DNA of 64,000 nucleotides from Silurus meridionalis (Eukaryota; Chordata; Actinopteri; Siluriformes; Siluridae): positions 3,367,792 through 3,431,791 of the forward strand of contig NC_060909.1 in assembly GCF_014805685.1 (NCBI RefSeq), read 5' to 3'. The position numbers and the translations under genes were made by a program. Shown one piece after another: positions 1 through 11,588 of this stretch (within the stretch, counting starts at the first letter, position 1; every line of letters starts with the position of its first letter). Under the pieces are notes generated by a model, which did not search any database, had not been told where the DNA came from, and saw nothing but the letters and a program-made list of their open reading frames with translations.

Positions 1-131
1 AGAGCATTTTGGCTTCTCTGATGCTGGCTCAGAGACTCGGCCTGAAGGCGTGATATTTTCGCATTTGATACTCAGACAGACGAGGAGAGATGCTTGCTAG
101 GGTTGGAAATTGCGGTCAGAGGGCAGTTTGG

Positions 132-132
<1 letters not shown>

Positions 133-195
<63 letters not shown>

Positions 196-212
196 ACACA
201 CACACACACACA
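133..212. repeat. (CA)n microsatellite
   Basis: About 40 CA units with one T interruption at 191. The histidine-threonine reading frames here are artefacts of the repeat. Confidence 0.98.
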
Positions 213-541
213 GATGCATATGGAGGGCAAGAATTGGCCCGAGGCTGTCGTTTATCATGTGGCGTCATTATCCTCAGACGATGGTGGAGTTTATAGAGAT
301 TACAGCCCAAAAGTAGGTTAAGATGAAAACCACCTCTGCATCAACACAGAGTTAGAGTTCCTTTGATGCTAATGGGAGCATTTCATTCTAGATTTTTCTG
401 TTTATTTATTTTCTGGGTTATATATGTGTAGTGGTTCCTTTGTAGATTTGTGTGTGTTCAGGGATTTTCTTTGAAGTACATAAGCTGTATGTATGTATAA
501 AAATGTATATAATATATAAAATTATACACACGCGTATAGAG
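213..541. other. no recognisable feature
   Basis: AT-rich sequence with short TATA runs near 480-530. I see no gene, repeat family or splice-flanked frame. Confidence 0.5.
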
Positions 542-1032
542 TTTAGGTACCTAGGGTTAACAGTGTAAAGTAATGGAGAGTGTGTTAGAGAAGTGAAGAA
601 AAGAGTGCAGGCAGGGTGGAGTGGGTGGAGAAGAGTGATAGCAGGAGTGATTTGTGATAGAAGAGTATCTGTGAGAGTGAAAGGGAAAGTTTATAAGACT
701 GTGGTGAGACCTGAGATGTTGTATGGTTTAGAGACAGTGGCATTGAGTAAAAGACAGGAGGTGGAGCTGGAGGTAGCAGAGCTGAAGATGTTGAGGTTTT
801 CGGTGGGAGTGATGACGATAGACAGGATTAGAAATACGTTTATTAGAGGAACCACTGTTTTGGAGACAAGGTGAGGGAGGCGAGATTGAGATGGTTTGGA
901 AATGTGCAGAGTAGGGACATTGGGTTTATCAGTAGGAGAATGCTGAGGATGGAGCCACCAGGAAGGAGAAACAGAGGAAGTCCAAGGAGGAGGTTTATGG
1001 ATGTGGTTAGGGAAAACATGCTAGAGAAGTGA
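542..1032 (+). mobile_element. non-LTR retrotransposon reverse transcriptase C-terminal end, frameshifted
   Basis: Codons from 542 read FRYLGLTV, a stop, then SNGECVREVKKRVQAG and on through RVKGKVYKTVVRP, MLYGLETVALSK and LKMLRFSVGV. After a frameshift near 870 the match continues as GDKVREARLRWFGNVQ, RRMLRMEPPGRRNRG and RRFMDVVRENMLEK before a stop at 1030-1032. This order of motifs is the end of a LINE reverse transcriptase with its basic tail, common in fish. One internal stop and one frameshift show that it is a dead 5'-truncated copy. The clade (RTE-like or L2-like) is not assigned. Confidence 0.82.
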
Positions 1033-2087
1033 ATAATATATATACAGTATATACACACACATCAGTTTCAAAGTAATGTCCTTTTACACAGGTAAACTGG
1101 AAGGAGCTCAGCAATCAGCTAAAATGGGGAGATCTTCCTCACAATACCAGTGCAGACAGATCTTACTGCCTGAGAACATTCTGGCAGCAATTCATCTATC
1201 AATAAACATCTGGAGAGCTTATGCATACACTGTGACCCCAGATTGGTTCAGATGGGTTATATATTGAAGGGAACTTATGAGGTGGCATCCTGGACCCATC
1301 AACTTTAGCTCGATCGTAAATCAATTTTGGTTAATGGAATCAAATTAGTGTATGTACAATATGATAAAATATGTTACATTTAATTGTACACATCAACCAT
1401 TTAGTGTGACTTTTTGTGTCTATTCATATAGCAATGATTAATAATTGTTAAAACCTAGCTGAAGGTTTATCCGTTTGATCTCCATGTTTTTGGATTTTAA
1501 AGTCAGGCGAGTTTTTGTAGAATGTGTGTAGTCTTTGCATGTGTGTGCTGGGAAAAGGTGTGCGATTAAAACTGAGGTGAAGTGAAAGTGGTGGAGCGTT
1601 CTGATGGGGATTGTAGTGTGCGACGGCCATGTTTTTGGAAAGTGGAGTCTCGTGTTGATCTTTTCACTGACAAGACATTCGGGTACTAATTGACTCATTG
1701 AATGCTATTATTAGCTAGCATATATGTATTTCTTTCAAATCTCGAGAAGTAAATCCAACATGAGTGCTGTTGGGAAAGTAAGAGGGACTTTAGCCAAAGT
1801 TTTGATGAGGGTACATCAAGGGGGGAAATCTGCTCCTTTATTGTTGCCCACATCTTTGTGATTTTTTTTATTATTTATTTATTAATAAAAAAAAAAACTC
1901 TAAATGGATTTAACAGAGGAAAATAGCTACCAGACGAAGCTGAAATGTCAGGCATCCAGAGCATTGCAACCTCCCATTGCAGATTAGATATGAAAGAGGG
2001 AGTTCAGGATGGAAAGCAATGACTTGCTGACCTTTTTACTCATTTATCAGCCTTCATCCATCAGCACAGCCTCTCCTCTTAACATAA

Positions 2088-2118
<31 letters not shown>

Positions 2119-2504
2119 ACACACACATACAAAATATACACATGCGTACACAAACACTCTCGCACAGGAGTAATAATGGAGAGATTTGTATCTTAATACC
2201 AGAGATGATCTTTACTCCATCCTCATTTCCTGTACTTGAGCCATTTCAAACTCTCTTTAAAATGGAAAAATGAGCTTGATGGTGAATCGAGGTTTTTATA
2301 GTTGTGAACACAGAGTTGCTCTTTGCATATGATTTTATATCACGCACTCAATAATTCTGGATCAGAAGAATTATTTTTAGGTGCCTTCAGGTGCCAAAGA
2401 TTTTAATTGGTATGATTTAGAGCAGATTTTCAGTTATAATATGATGTATTTAGTTTTAATATTGTCACTCTCATAGGGAAAAAAACAAATAAGGTACTCT
2501 GAAT
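1033..2504. other. intron sequence without clear features
   Basis: AT-rich DNA with an A/T homopolymer patch near 1861-1900 and a short imperfect (CT)n at 2089-2117. No exon, RNA gene or assignable repeat was seen. Confidence 0.45.
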
Positions 2505-3077
2505 GGTACATAGGCCACACCTACTTTACTGTGATTGACCTTTGCATAGGCCACACCTACTTCAACGCGGCTGACAAGCACACAGGCCATGACTACTTTT
2601 TTGGGACTAATTTGCATAGGCCACACCTAATTCATGAGATCTGATATTTGCATTGGCTACGCCTACTTTACTGAGACTAATGTGTGTACAGACAACACTT
2701 ACTTCTATAGGACTGATATTTGCATAGGTCACAAATACTTCATTGGGACTGATATTTGGACAGGCCACGCCCACTTCATTGGAACTGACCGGTGCACAGG
2801 TCATGTTAACTTCACTGGGTTCGACAATTACACAGGCAACACCTACTGGGACAAATGTGCATAGGCCACGCCTACCTTTTTTGGAACTGACAAGTACTTC
2901 TTCATTGGGACTGGTATTTGTACATGCTAGACCTTCTTTATCAAAACTGGCAAGTACACTGGCCACACATATTTCAGTGGAACTGGCAGGTACAAAGACC
3001 CCGCCTACTTAAACTGACAGAATCTTTCTATTCAGCCTGCAAGATACAGGCCACGCCTACTTCACTGGTACTGATAC
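2505..3077. repeat. 36-bp minisatellite, about 15 diverged units
   Basis: Units start with CATAGGCCACACCTACTTCA or close variants and end with about 15 bases such as GGGACTGATATTTG. The spacing is near 36 bp with some longer and shorter units. Because 36 is a multiple of three, both strands keep long open frames with a 12-residue repeat (on the minus strand EVGVACPNISPN-like). The frame lacks any other sign of a gene, so I call it a satellite rather than a coding region. Confidence 0.85.
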
Positions 3078-4051
3078 TCAAAACAGTGTAGATATCTGGA
3101 TACGTTAATTTTCTTGCCACCAGCATGAAGGTGCTCCATTTAAATTCAAATCTCCAAAATATTTATTCCACTTTTATTAAATGTCACTCTGACACATGTC
3201 CTCAATATAGAAACCATGCACACTCTTTCCTCTTGCCATGTTCTCGTGTAATGAATTAGTGACCCCGTCACGTTGCTTAATGAGGTGGAGAATGAGGGCG
3301 TAGAGGGCTGGGAGAAAGACAGGCGTGTAGCCCTTGCACAGGAGCGATCCGTTTGTGAAACCTAATTGATAGTTGAGGGATTACCCAAAGCCGCTTCGCC
3401 CCAAAGGCCCCAAACTCCATTTTGTGGAGTTTTTCCCTCACAATCTCTCTCTCTCTCTGTGTGGCTCCGATCCTGTTTAAGCCTTCCACTTCAAAGTCTA
3501 AAACGCTCAATGGCTCGAACGCAAAAGCCAACACGTTCTGTTTCCATAATGACAAAAATAGGACCTAGCATTCGGGTGGGCGTGAGACGTAGAAACGGAG
3601 GTGGAGTTTTACCCCAATTATGAATTTGAAAAATTCACGGGTTTCCAATGACATGAAGAAGCTCCTGGATGATGATTGGAGATATAAAGATTTCATTCCA
3701 TCAAAACTTAACACATTCACTGACCCTGAGTTTGCAATCGTAATGAATTCATAACCATCACATCACATATAAATGTTTTCAGAGCTTTCTGTGGTTAAGA
3801 ACCTCACAACCTAGCTTATGTAGCTAACTTCGAACTGGCTAGCTCATATCGTTAGCTAGATAGCTGACTAGAAAGATAATTAGCTAGCTAGATAGTTAGC
3901 ATATTCAGGAAAGCGCCTTAGGAAATGAACATCACTATTTGAAGATGATGTTTGCATTTTGGGTGGACGTGTAGCTTATGTGTTTAATTGGCGCCTTTTT
4001 ATGACATCATTAATTCTAAAAAATATTTGGATAATAGCATTCTATTGGAAA

Positions 4052-4053
<2 letters not shown>
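3078..4053. other. intron sequence, with a TAGC-rich patch
   Basis: No gene or known element was seen. Between about 3808 and 3902 the words GCTAGC, TTAGCTAG and TAGATAG recur many times, a cryptic simple repeat; similar patches occur near 6250-6285 and 7360-7440. Confidence 0.45.

Positions 4054-4109
<56 letters not shown>
4054..4109. repeat. (AG)n microsatellite
   Basis: Twenty-eight AG units, lying just upstream of the long pyrimidine tract. Confidence 0.98.
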
Positions 4110-4112
<3 letters not shown>

Positions 4113-4129
4113 CATGTGTATTAGACAGC

Positions 4130-4557
4130 TTTTTTCATCATTTGTATGTGTCTAGCTTTTCCCCTTTTGCTCTCTCCTTCTCTTCCCCTCTCTCCTCTCT
4201 TTTTTCTCTCTTCCCTACGTCATCTTTTTTTTACTCTTCTTCATTCTTCTCCTCCTTCTCCTGCATCATCTTTTTCACTTTCCTTTTATTTCTTCAACCC
4301 CCTTTTTTCTGATCCAGTCTGGTCCTGTTTTCCATCTTCCCTACTTTTCTTTTCGTCTCTCTCTCTCTTTCTCTCTCCTGATCCAATCACTTCCTCTTTC
4401 CCATTTTCCTTTGTCTTCCTCTCCCCTTCCCCGAATCAATTCTCTTTCTTTTCTATCTCTCGTGATTTTTCAACTCTTCATCTTTCCCTCTCTTCAATTG
4501 TTTTCTCCTATTCCTGACTTCCTGAGAGAGAGCGAGAGAGAGAGGGAGAAAGAGAGG

Positions 4558-4613
<56 letters not shown>

Positions 4614-5330
4614 AAACATTAGTGTTTAGTTCTGTTTCGGTTTGATAAGCACTCCACACTTCCTTTTTTCCCATCTTCTTTTTTCTCCCTACTCTGGCCT
4701 CCTTCTCATTCTTTTTCTCTCCTGTTCTTCTACTCTTTCCTCCTTCTCATCTTTCTCCTCATTTTCCTCACTTTTTTCCTTTCCTTTCATTTTCATTACC
4801 TCCTAATCTTTCTTACTCACTTTAAAACTTTCATTACCTTTTTCTCATTTACTTGTTCTTTTCTGCTCTCTTCATCTGCATTACTTTCCTTCTTTTTTCT
4901 CTTTTCCTTCTTTTGCTCTTCTACTTTTTAATTCTTCTTTGCTCTCCTCCACCACCGTTCTTTTTCCTACCTTCCTTTCTTCCTCTGCCTTTTAATCTCT
5001 TTCTTTCTCTCCTTCACTCTTTCTTCCCTGTTCTCTCTCTGCCTTTTTTTCTTCCTTCTATTTCTTCCCTTTTCCCTCACTCTTCCTCCTCCTGTTCTCT
5101 TCCTTTAACTTCCTCGCTCTTAATTTTTCTCTATTTCTCTCCCCACTCTGCCTCTTCACTCTTTCATCTCTATTCCACTTCTACTTTTTGTCCTCTTCTC
5201 TCCTGTTCCTCTACCCTCCTCTCTCATCCCTTTTCCCTCTCTTCAACTTCCACTCACTCTTCATCCTCCACTTTCTTTTGTTCTTCTACCTTCCTCTCTT
5301 CCTCTCTCCTTCTCTTCCTCTTTTTAAGAA
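4130..5330. repeat. 1.2-kb pyrimidine-rich tract (plus strand C+T)
   Basis: Apart from one embedded GA array, the plus strand here is overwhelmingly C and T, built from CTTCCTCT, TTCTTCC and TCTCTC words without a fixed period. Open frames rich in Phe, Ser and Leu on the plus strand (for example 4853-5386) are a by-product of the composition. Such tracts can adopt triplex (H-DNA) structure; that is inference. Confidence 0.9.
4524..4607. repeat. imperfect (GA)n microsatellite inside the pyrimidine tract
   Basis: About 84 bases of GA with AGGGAGAA interruptions near its start. It places a purine run on the strand that is otherwise pyrimidine-rich. Confidence 0.97.
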
Positions 5331-5930
5331 ATGCATCTCAACGTTCATCACTCCTGCGATTTCCTATGTCCTTCCCCAGGAAATAAACGTGTTCATTCTG
5401 TACTCGTTACTCGAAGATGATAATTGCTTGTTATTTGTGGGTGTCAGTCTGTGTATCATTAATTCATCTCATTAATAACACTTCCTGCTGTAGCAGCCAG
5501 AAGAACCCGACCAGACCATCAGCGTATCAGCGAGACGCAAATCGGTGTAAAGAAACCCGACGATTTCTTTCTCAAACGTTCGCTTCACATATTGTGTGGG
5601 CTGCAAAATGGGCTCACTGTGATTTTTATATGCAAAATGATGAAACGATGTCATCGGGCGGAACATGGAGGAAATGCAGATAAACGGGAAAGTGGGAAGA
5701 TCATTCCCAGTTGTTTATTTGCAATGAATTAACGATTTAAAGCAACTCTTATGGACCTTAAAAAAAACCCACTGCTGGTCCCTTGATGCTTTTTCTTTTC
5801 AGTCTTCAGGTGACAAGCAGAAGATAAAGGACTGGTTTTTATCAGGAGATTGATGTTCAGGGTTCATGTGTTTGCTCGGGCCACCAAGTCATCAAGTGAA
5901 GTGGCAGTGTTATGTAAGAAGCCCCGGGGG

Positions 5931-5934
<4 letters not shown>
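5331..5934. other. intron sequence without clear features
   Basis: Mixed composition; I see no exon, repeat family or RNA gene. Confidence 0.4.

Positions 5935-5987
<53 letters not shown>
5935..5987. repeat. (CA)n microsatellite
   Basis: Twenty-six AC units after a short run of G. Confidence 0.98.
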
Positions 5988-5988
<1 letters not shown>

Positions 5989-6892
5989 GCACAACATACA
6001 CATCCAGAACTACACATGTATTCTTGTATTAGTATCGTTATAAGGACTTTTCACCGACATAACTCAAACGTGCACGTGAGTAGCATTATACCTGCACCAT
6101 ACATGGTCTTTATTTCTCTCTGTTTGTCCCATGACATTAGGATATTGATGCTATTTCTAAAATATAGATCTAGGATTTCTTGTTTCTTATGATTTTTTTT
6201 TTATCAGGATAACGATGTTATGTAAAACCCAGCTAATTTTTCTTTTTTTTGAGCTAACAAGCCTGTTATGCTAGCTAGCCTACCCATAATTCACCAGTGG
6301 CTTGAAAGTCTTGAAATTTTAACACATATGAAATCTTCACACGCATTGCAGAACAACCCCAAAAACACCCCGTCCTGCCACGCCCTGCTCTGCTCCATCC
6401 TGCCCCACCCCACACCGTGTTCAACTAGATTGTCTGTGATGTCTGAATATGTTTCGTATCATTGTTTATCTTTTGTGCAAACGAGTCCAGAGGGGAGATT
6501 TGTTCAGAGAAGACCGCCAAAGAAATTTCCTTTAACTTCCAGGTTAGGATTGGATGTTAGATCGGATGTTAGATTTGAAATATTGTGCACATTTGGGCAT
6601 TGAGCATATTTTTTTAACTGTGAGATTTTGACCACTACACACGATGTAATTATTCAAATAGAGAAAATGAAAACAGACATTCCCTACTTTATTAACATTC
6701 ACTTTACGGACTTTCGCGGATACGAACAAACGTCCTCATTGTGCGAAGTCGAAAATATTCAAAACAGAGGAGAGCCGCTGCGAGCTCGTCGTCGAACGTA
6801 ACGAGTTTACATGTTTGGCACTGGATTCAGGCCGATTTATTTTATTTTTTATTTTTTAGGAGCATCATGACGTTTTAGCCAAGAGCTGGATG

Positions 6893-6898
<6 letters not shown>
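5988..6898. other. intron sequence without clear features
   Basis: Contains a C-rich stretch near 6355-6415 (ACCCC and CTGCC words) and a patch of CpG words near 6770-6805. No gene or assignable element. Confidence 0.4.

Positions 6899-6966
<68 letters not shown>
6899..6966. repeat. (TA)n microsatellite
   Basis: Thirty-four TA units. It sits where the first terminal repeat of the adjoining Tc1-E copy would be expected, so it may have grown at the TA insertion site. Confidence 0.97.
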
Positions 6967-6969
<3 letters not shown>

Positions 6970-7310
6970 ATCTCCAGGAGATAAGTGACATTTCAGCAAT
7001 CATTGTAGTTTATGTTTTCAAGGGACAATACTATAGAAATGAAACTTGGATATATTTTTGGATTATATTGTTTATGGTTTGTGTAGCAGTACCTATTTAC
7101 TGTCCTCTAAAAATAACTCAACATACAGCCGTTATTGTCTAAATAACTGCTAACAAAAGTGAGTAAACCCTCAGTAATAACAGCTGTATGTCGTGTAATC
7201 CTGCAAAAGCCACACGTCCTATTCATCATGTTCATGTTTTTGTCTGCTTAACAGGACCATACAAATTTGTGTATCTTGTATTGAAGCAGTTAAAATGTGG
7301 TGCTTTGAGT
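6967..7310 (+). mobile_element. Tc1-E short inverted-repeat element, 5' end missing
   Basis: From about 6985 this matches, base by base with few changes, the reverse complement of 19052-19411 (shared words include AAGGGACAATACTATA, GAAACTTGGATATATTTT and ACAGCCGTTATTGTCTAAAT). The outer terminal repeat that the other copy keeps is replaced by the TA array. No transposase is encoded. Tc1 assignment is from general resemblance of the terminal sequence. Confidence 0.7.
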
Positions 7311-7939
7311 CCAATTTAAGTTTAAAAATAATAATAATGAACATCTGACAAATTTTAGTTAGCGTATCTGTGACAAATGTCAGATAGCTTAGTTAGCAGG
7401 TAACTAGCTGGTGGAGTTTGCTATGCTAGCTAGCTAAACTGTTAAAATAAAATAATATGTTTGTCACAATACATTGTTCAGTCTTAGTAATGAAATACCT
7501 GAATACATAGTTTTAATTTATTATAATGCTAAAATACTGAATCTGTGACAAACGTAGATAGTATGCTAGCAGTAATTAGCCAGCCAGATGTTTATCGTGA
7601 TGACAGGAGAACAAGGAAGCTTTCTAATATGTAGAAAAGCTAAAATCTCGGAATATTTGTGTATCCTGTTTTTATTTTTTTTTATTAATTTTTATTATGA
7701 TGATGATGTTATGTGGCTTCTCTGGGCCTGAAAATTAAATAAAACAAACAAAAAAAACTATTACATATGCTCATATATTTAGATTATTTTGGAAATTAAT
7801 GTTCAGGCACTTTTTGGATCACAGATGGAGAGGATCAAAAACAAAGTGGAGTGATGGATAAAAAGACAGAATGAAAGAAAGAAAAGGGTCAATGAATTGA
7901 AACAATATAGAGCAGAGATGGAGAAATAATGGTGATGGA

Positions 7940-7942
<3 letters not shown>
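7311..7942. other. AT-rich intron with a diverged local duplication
   Basis: The phrase ATCTGTGACAAA followed by a GATAG and TAGC patch occurs near 7366 and again near 7541, suggesting an old direct duplication of roughly 175 bp. Nothing else recognised. Confidence 0.35.

Positions 7943-7993
<51 letters not shown>
7943..7993. repeat. (CT)n microsatellite
   Basis: About 25 TC units. Confidence 0.98.
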
Positions 7994-7996
<3 letters not shown>

Positions 7997-8064
7997 AGTG
8001 TGTCCGCCCATGAAGTCCTCATCCATGCTCGTTCTGCTCGGCTGCATGCCCATCTGCCATCCTC

Positions 8065-8094
8065 TGTGTGTGTGTGTGTGTGTGTGTGCGTGTA
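8065..8094. repeat. (TG)n microsatellite
   Basis: About 15 TG units with one C near the end. Confidence 0.95.
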
Positions 8095-8159
8095 CTGTCA
8101 GGTGGCACCAGGTGTTACTTGGCCTTGCCTTACTGCATGGAAGACCACAGATGCCACAC

Positions 8160-8689
<530 letters not shown>

Positions 8690-8815
8690 CGAGCATAAGA
8701 TTTTTGTGCTTCTTTTTGAACATCTAATTTCACATTTAGTCCCCATTGTCTGTTATAATAACCTCCACTCTTCTGAGAAGATGTTTTGTGGAGATGTTTT
8801 TGTTAAACATCAGAG
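8690..8815 (-). mobile_element. Tc1-C fragment
   Basis: The words CACATTTAGTCCCCATT, ATAATAACCTCCACTCTTCT and GAAGATGTTTTGTGGAG follow in the order seen in the better copies at 27729 and 55540. Only the outer third of the element is present. Confidence 0.6.
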
Positions 8816-8949
8816 TTTTTGCTTGTCATACTGGTCAATAAAAGATGATCAGAACCAGAGGGATTATGACAAAAACACAGTTCTCACTATATAACTTTCT
8901 TTTGGCTTCTACCAACAGCAGACCATCCACATGATTGATTTGGCACATG

Positions 8950-9118
8950 TTTTTACGCTGGATGCCCTTCCTAATGCAACCCTCCCCATTCATCCGGGCT
9001 TGAGACCGGCACTAAGGCTTGTGCAACCCTAATGGCTGGGGTTGGTTCCCTGACCGGGGATCGAACCCGGGCTGCAGCGGTGAGAGCGCCGCATCCTAAC
9101 CACTAGACCACCAGGGGA
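8950..9118 (-). repeat. tRNA-Glu-headed SINE-like repeat
   Basis: The tRNA-like sequence at 9046-9117 is followed, in its own direction, by about 95 bases rich in GGTTGCA and CCGGATGAAT words (complement of ACGCTGGATGCCCTTCCT). I recognise this tail as common next to tRNA-Glu-like sequences in fish genomes, so a SINE or tRNA-derived repeat is likely. Confidence 0.6.
9046..9117 (-). tRNA. tRNA-Glu (anticodon CTC)-like sequence, probably a pseudogene or SINE head
   Basis: On the minus strand this 72-base segment has the tRNA-Glu layout: CCCTGGTGGTCTAGTGGTTA (A-box region), an anticodon arm with loop CTCTCAC giving anticodon CTC (plus-strand 9082-9084), and a T arm with GGTTCGATCC. The acceptor ends pair (CCCTGG with TCAGGG) except the first base, where C replaces the usual T and faces A. 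The anticodon stem holds one G-T pair. Function is possible on these grounds, but the adjoining tail typical of a repeated element argues for a retroposed copy. A tRNAscan score would decide. Confidence 0.6.
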
Positions 9119-9555
9119 CCTATACAGTTCTCACTATATAATGTCTTTAAATGTAACTCGCGTAATACACCACAGAAATGTAGCTAATCAGAGTAATAGT
9201 GGACTCCTGCAGCCGTCTCAGCGTCTGTGTGTATAAAATTCTACACTTCTCTGGCACACTAATTACTTTTTCTTTTAATCAATCGCAAATGCAGCGAGAG
9301 CCGCGATACACGGGAGATGCAAATTAGAAGCGATATAAGGCTGAATTCGGAGTTAATCATGTGCAGTGAGGAGTTAATAATGAAATTACACACATGAGAG
9401 TGTATGCGGAGCTCACACTTATCTCGAGACGTAAACGCCACTCAGACAGCGTACAGATAATGCCCACGGTGTGAGACGTATCCCAAGTTATGAGACATCT
9501 CAACCCTGAACTTTTCCACTCCGCTGATGAGTGGCGTTAAACTCGGCGAATAAAA
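9119..9555. other. intron sequence without clear features
   Basis: Repeat-poor; no exon found. Confidence 0.4.
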
Positions 9556-9785
9556 AAATGGACGTCTAGACGTCACAATTCCCTCGTCAAACTCACTCAA
9601 ATCTTTACGCTCACCCATTTTTCCTGCTTTTAACACGTCAACTTTGAGGACAAAATGTTCACTTGCTGCGCAATAAATATTTCCACCCACTAACAGGTGC
9701 CATGATAAGAAATCATCAGTGTCGTTCACTTCACCGCTCATAATGTTATAATGTCAATGTTATAATGTTATGTCTAGTCGGTGTG
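9556..9785 (-). mobile_element. Tc1-A fragment (transposase N-terminal end)
   Basis: On the minus strand an ATG frame reads MSGEVNDTDDFLSWHLLVGG and later VDVLKAGKMGERKDLSEFDE, the start of the fish Tc1-like transposase found more fully at 46891 and 48675. The outer end (complement of ATAATGTTATGTCTAGTCGG) has the Tc1-A terminal repeat, with the TAATGTTATAATG word duplicated several times. The rest of the element is missing. Confidence 0.75.
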
Positions 9786-9933
9786 TATATACACACACGC
9801 ATGTGCATAAGGACATCTTCCATTCAAAGACGGATCTCTATCCTGTTTGCTGTTTGAGAGGACATTTGATATTCAGTTAGTCGCCATCCAGGTTTTACCA
9901 TCGTGATGAGGTTTAAAAAGGCAGATAAGTCTG

Positions 9934-9935
<2 letters not shown>
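9786..9935. other. intron sequence without clear features
   Basis: Short spacer between the Tc1-A fragment and the TG arrays. Confidence 0.4.

Positions 9936-9977
<42 letters not shown>
9936..9977. repeat. (TG)n microsatellite
   Basis: Twenty-one TG units. Confidence 0.98.
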
Positions 9978-9981
<4 letters not shown>

Positions 9982-10114
9982 GTGTGTGAATATACTCCAC
10001 CTCCTTGAGTGGCACACTCTCATAATAAAGGATGTCTTTGTGAACATCAATAGGTGCGTGTGTGTGTGAAGGGGCGGTGTGTTCGTAGTCATTGGATGCT
10101 TTGCATACAAAGAA

Positions 10115-10116
<2 letters not shown>

Positions 10117-10178
<62 letters not shown>
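10117..10178. repeat. (GT)n microsatellite
   Basis: About 31 GT units. Confidence 0.98.
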
Positions 10179-10179
<1 letters not shown>

Positions 10180-10236
10180 AATGACGTATGTACAAGATGA
10201 TATTATACTGCAGCAGCTGCAAGGGTGTACTGAGTG

Positions 10237-10297
10237 GTGTGTGTGTGTGTGTGTGTGAGGGGGTGGAAGTAGCGAGAGAGAGAGAGAGAGAGAGAGG
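10237..10297. repeat. (GT)n followed by (GA)n
   Basis: Ten GT units at 10237-10257 and twelve GA units at 10274-10297, separated by 16 bases. Confidence 0.93.
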
Positions 10298-10472
10298 GTG
10301 AGTGGAAGAGAAAGAAGAAGAGAGAGAGAGAAAGGGAGAGAGTGATGTGTTGCTATAAATAGTTCTGGTTGCTTTGCAGCTTGCCTGGTTGAGGAAACTC
10401 CTCTCTATCTTCAGCTGAACGACACAATCAGCGTCACACACTGGCGAGAAATTTCTAAATTTCTTTTTCGGC

Positions 10473-10500
10473 GTGTGTGTGTGTGTGTGTGTGTGTGTGT
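10473..10500. repeat. (GT)n microsatellite
   Basis: Fourteen GT units. Confidence 0.97.
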
Positions 10501-10559
10501 AGCTTTGGGCTTATATGTTAGATATGTGAGGATGACTCAAGCAGGATAGAGGCAAGAAA

Positions 10560-10960
10560 AACTCACTCTTCTCAAAAACCGCCTTCCATCTATTTCTTTC
10601 TCTCATACCAGTTTCATCAAATCCCCCCATTTCTCACGCATCCCCCAATCTTGCTCTTTATTTCTCACAGTCTCCCTCACCATGTCTTATTTTGGATCAT
10701 TATCGCTGTGTTGTACTCACTCTTTCCTTTTTTTCCTCTCTTTATCATTACTCTATCTTTCTCCTGCTCTCTCTCACTCTGACCATCTCTATCGCTTTCA
10801 TCATTTCTCGTCAGGCCTCCTCCTCTCGGTCTCTCACTCTGTTGTTGCTGTCTTTGCTCTCTCCTTCTTCTTTTTTTTACCTCTAGCACTCCTCCATTGC
10901 TCATCATCTCTCCATCTTTTCCTCCCTCGTTCCTCATTACTTTTCATTCCTTGGCACATT

Positions 10961-10962
<2 letters not shown>
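10560..10962. repeat. second pyrimidine-rich stretch
   Basis: Plus strand rich in CTCTCT, TTTCTC and TCCTCC words, shorter and less pure than the tract at 4130. The long frames across it on both strands come from composition. Confidence 0.7.

Positions 10963-11019
<57 letters not shown>
10963..11019. repeat. compound (CT)n(GT)n microsatellite
   Basis: About 22 TC units followed by six GT units. Confidence 0.98.
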
Positions 11020-11124
11020 CAGAGCATCAGAGATTAGGCTTTTAAGAGGATGCACTTATAAAACATCATACACAGCCCTAGGCCAGTCGAACCACATCCT
11101 GCACGTGCATGCGTATACAGACGT

Positions 11125-11130
<6 letters not shown>

Positions 11131-11193
<63 letters not shown>
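11131..11193. repeat. (GT)n microsatellite
   Basis: About 31 GT units. Confidence 0.98.
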
Positions 11194-11194
<1 letters not shown>

Positions 11195-11376
11195 CTGGAA
11201 CGATCTCCTATTTCACAGCCTCACACTTGTCTAGACACATCATGTGGCTGTATAATGTGCGGTGTGTATTTGGTAATGGAAATGTAATGGAGCAGTGAGA
11301 GTGTATGACGAACAACACGATATGATCACCTGTGTCAGGACTATACATCTGTAATCATTACTGGTTCGAGTGTCTC

Positions 11377-11377
<1 letters not shown>

Positions 11378-11414
<37 letters not shown>
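11378..11414. repeat. (GT)n microsatellite
   Basis: Eighteen TG units, followed by a short GGTGGT run. Confidence 0.97.
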
Positions 11415-11416
<2 letters not shown>

Positions 11417-11586
11417 GGTGGTGGTGGTGGTTGGGGCTAGGGGAGCATGACTGAGTGAATCGGAGCTGTAACTGGATCCTCCTAATCAAAGCTGTTCTCG
11501 GCGTGTCTGACTGTGTCGTATTGATCTCAGCGCTCTTGTATGGACTTCGTCTCAGCCGATATGCTGCATCGCTCATTACAGGAATG

Positions 11587-11588
<2 letters not shown>

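Noticed and set aside
90..321. Histidine-threonine-rich open frames over CA arrays (also at 5850, 8000, 9824, 11358 and similar places)
   Set aside because: They are simply translations of dinucleotide repeats, present in all frames, with no domain or splice support.
2607..2966. 119-codon repeat protein on the minus strand
   Set aside because: The 12-residue repeats follow from a 36-bp satellite period; no other gene evidence.
4853..5386. 177-codon Phe/Ser/Leu-rich frame
   Set aside because: Produced by the pyrimidine-rich composition; no membrane-protein pattern other than composition, no splice sites.
10682..11287. 201-codon frame on the plus strand
   Set aside because: Runs through CT-rich DNA and two microsatellites; composition artefact.
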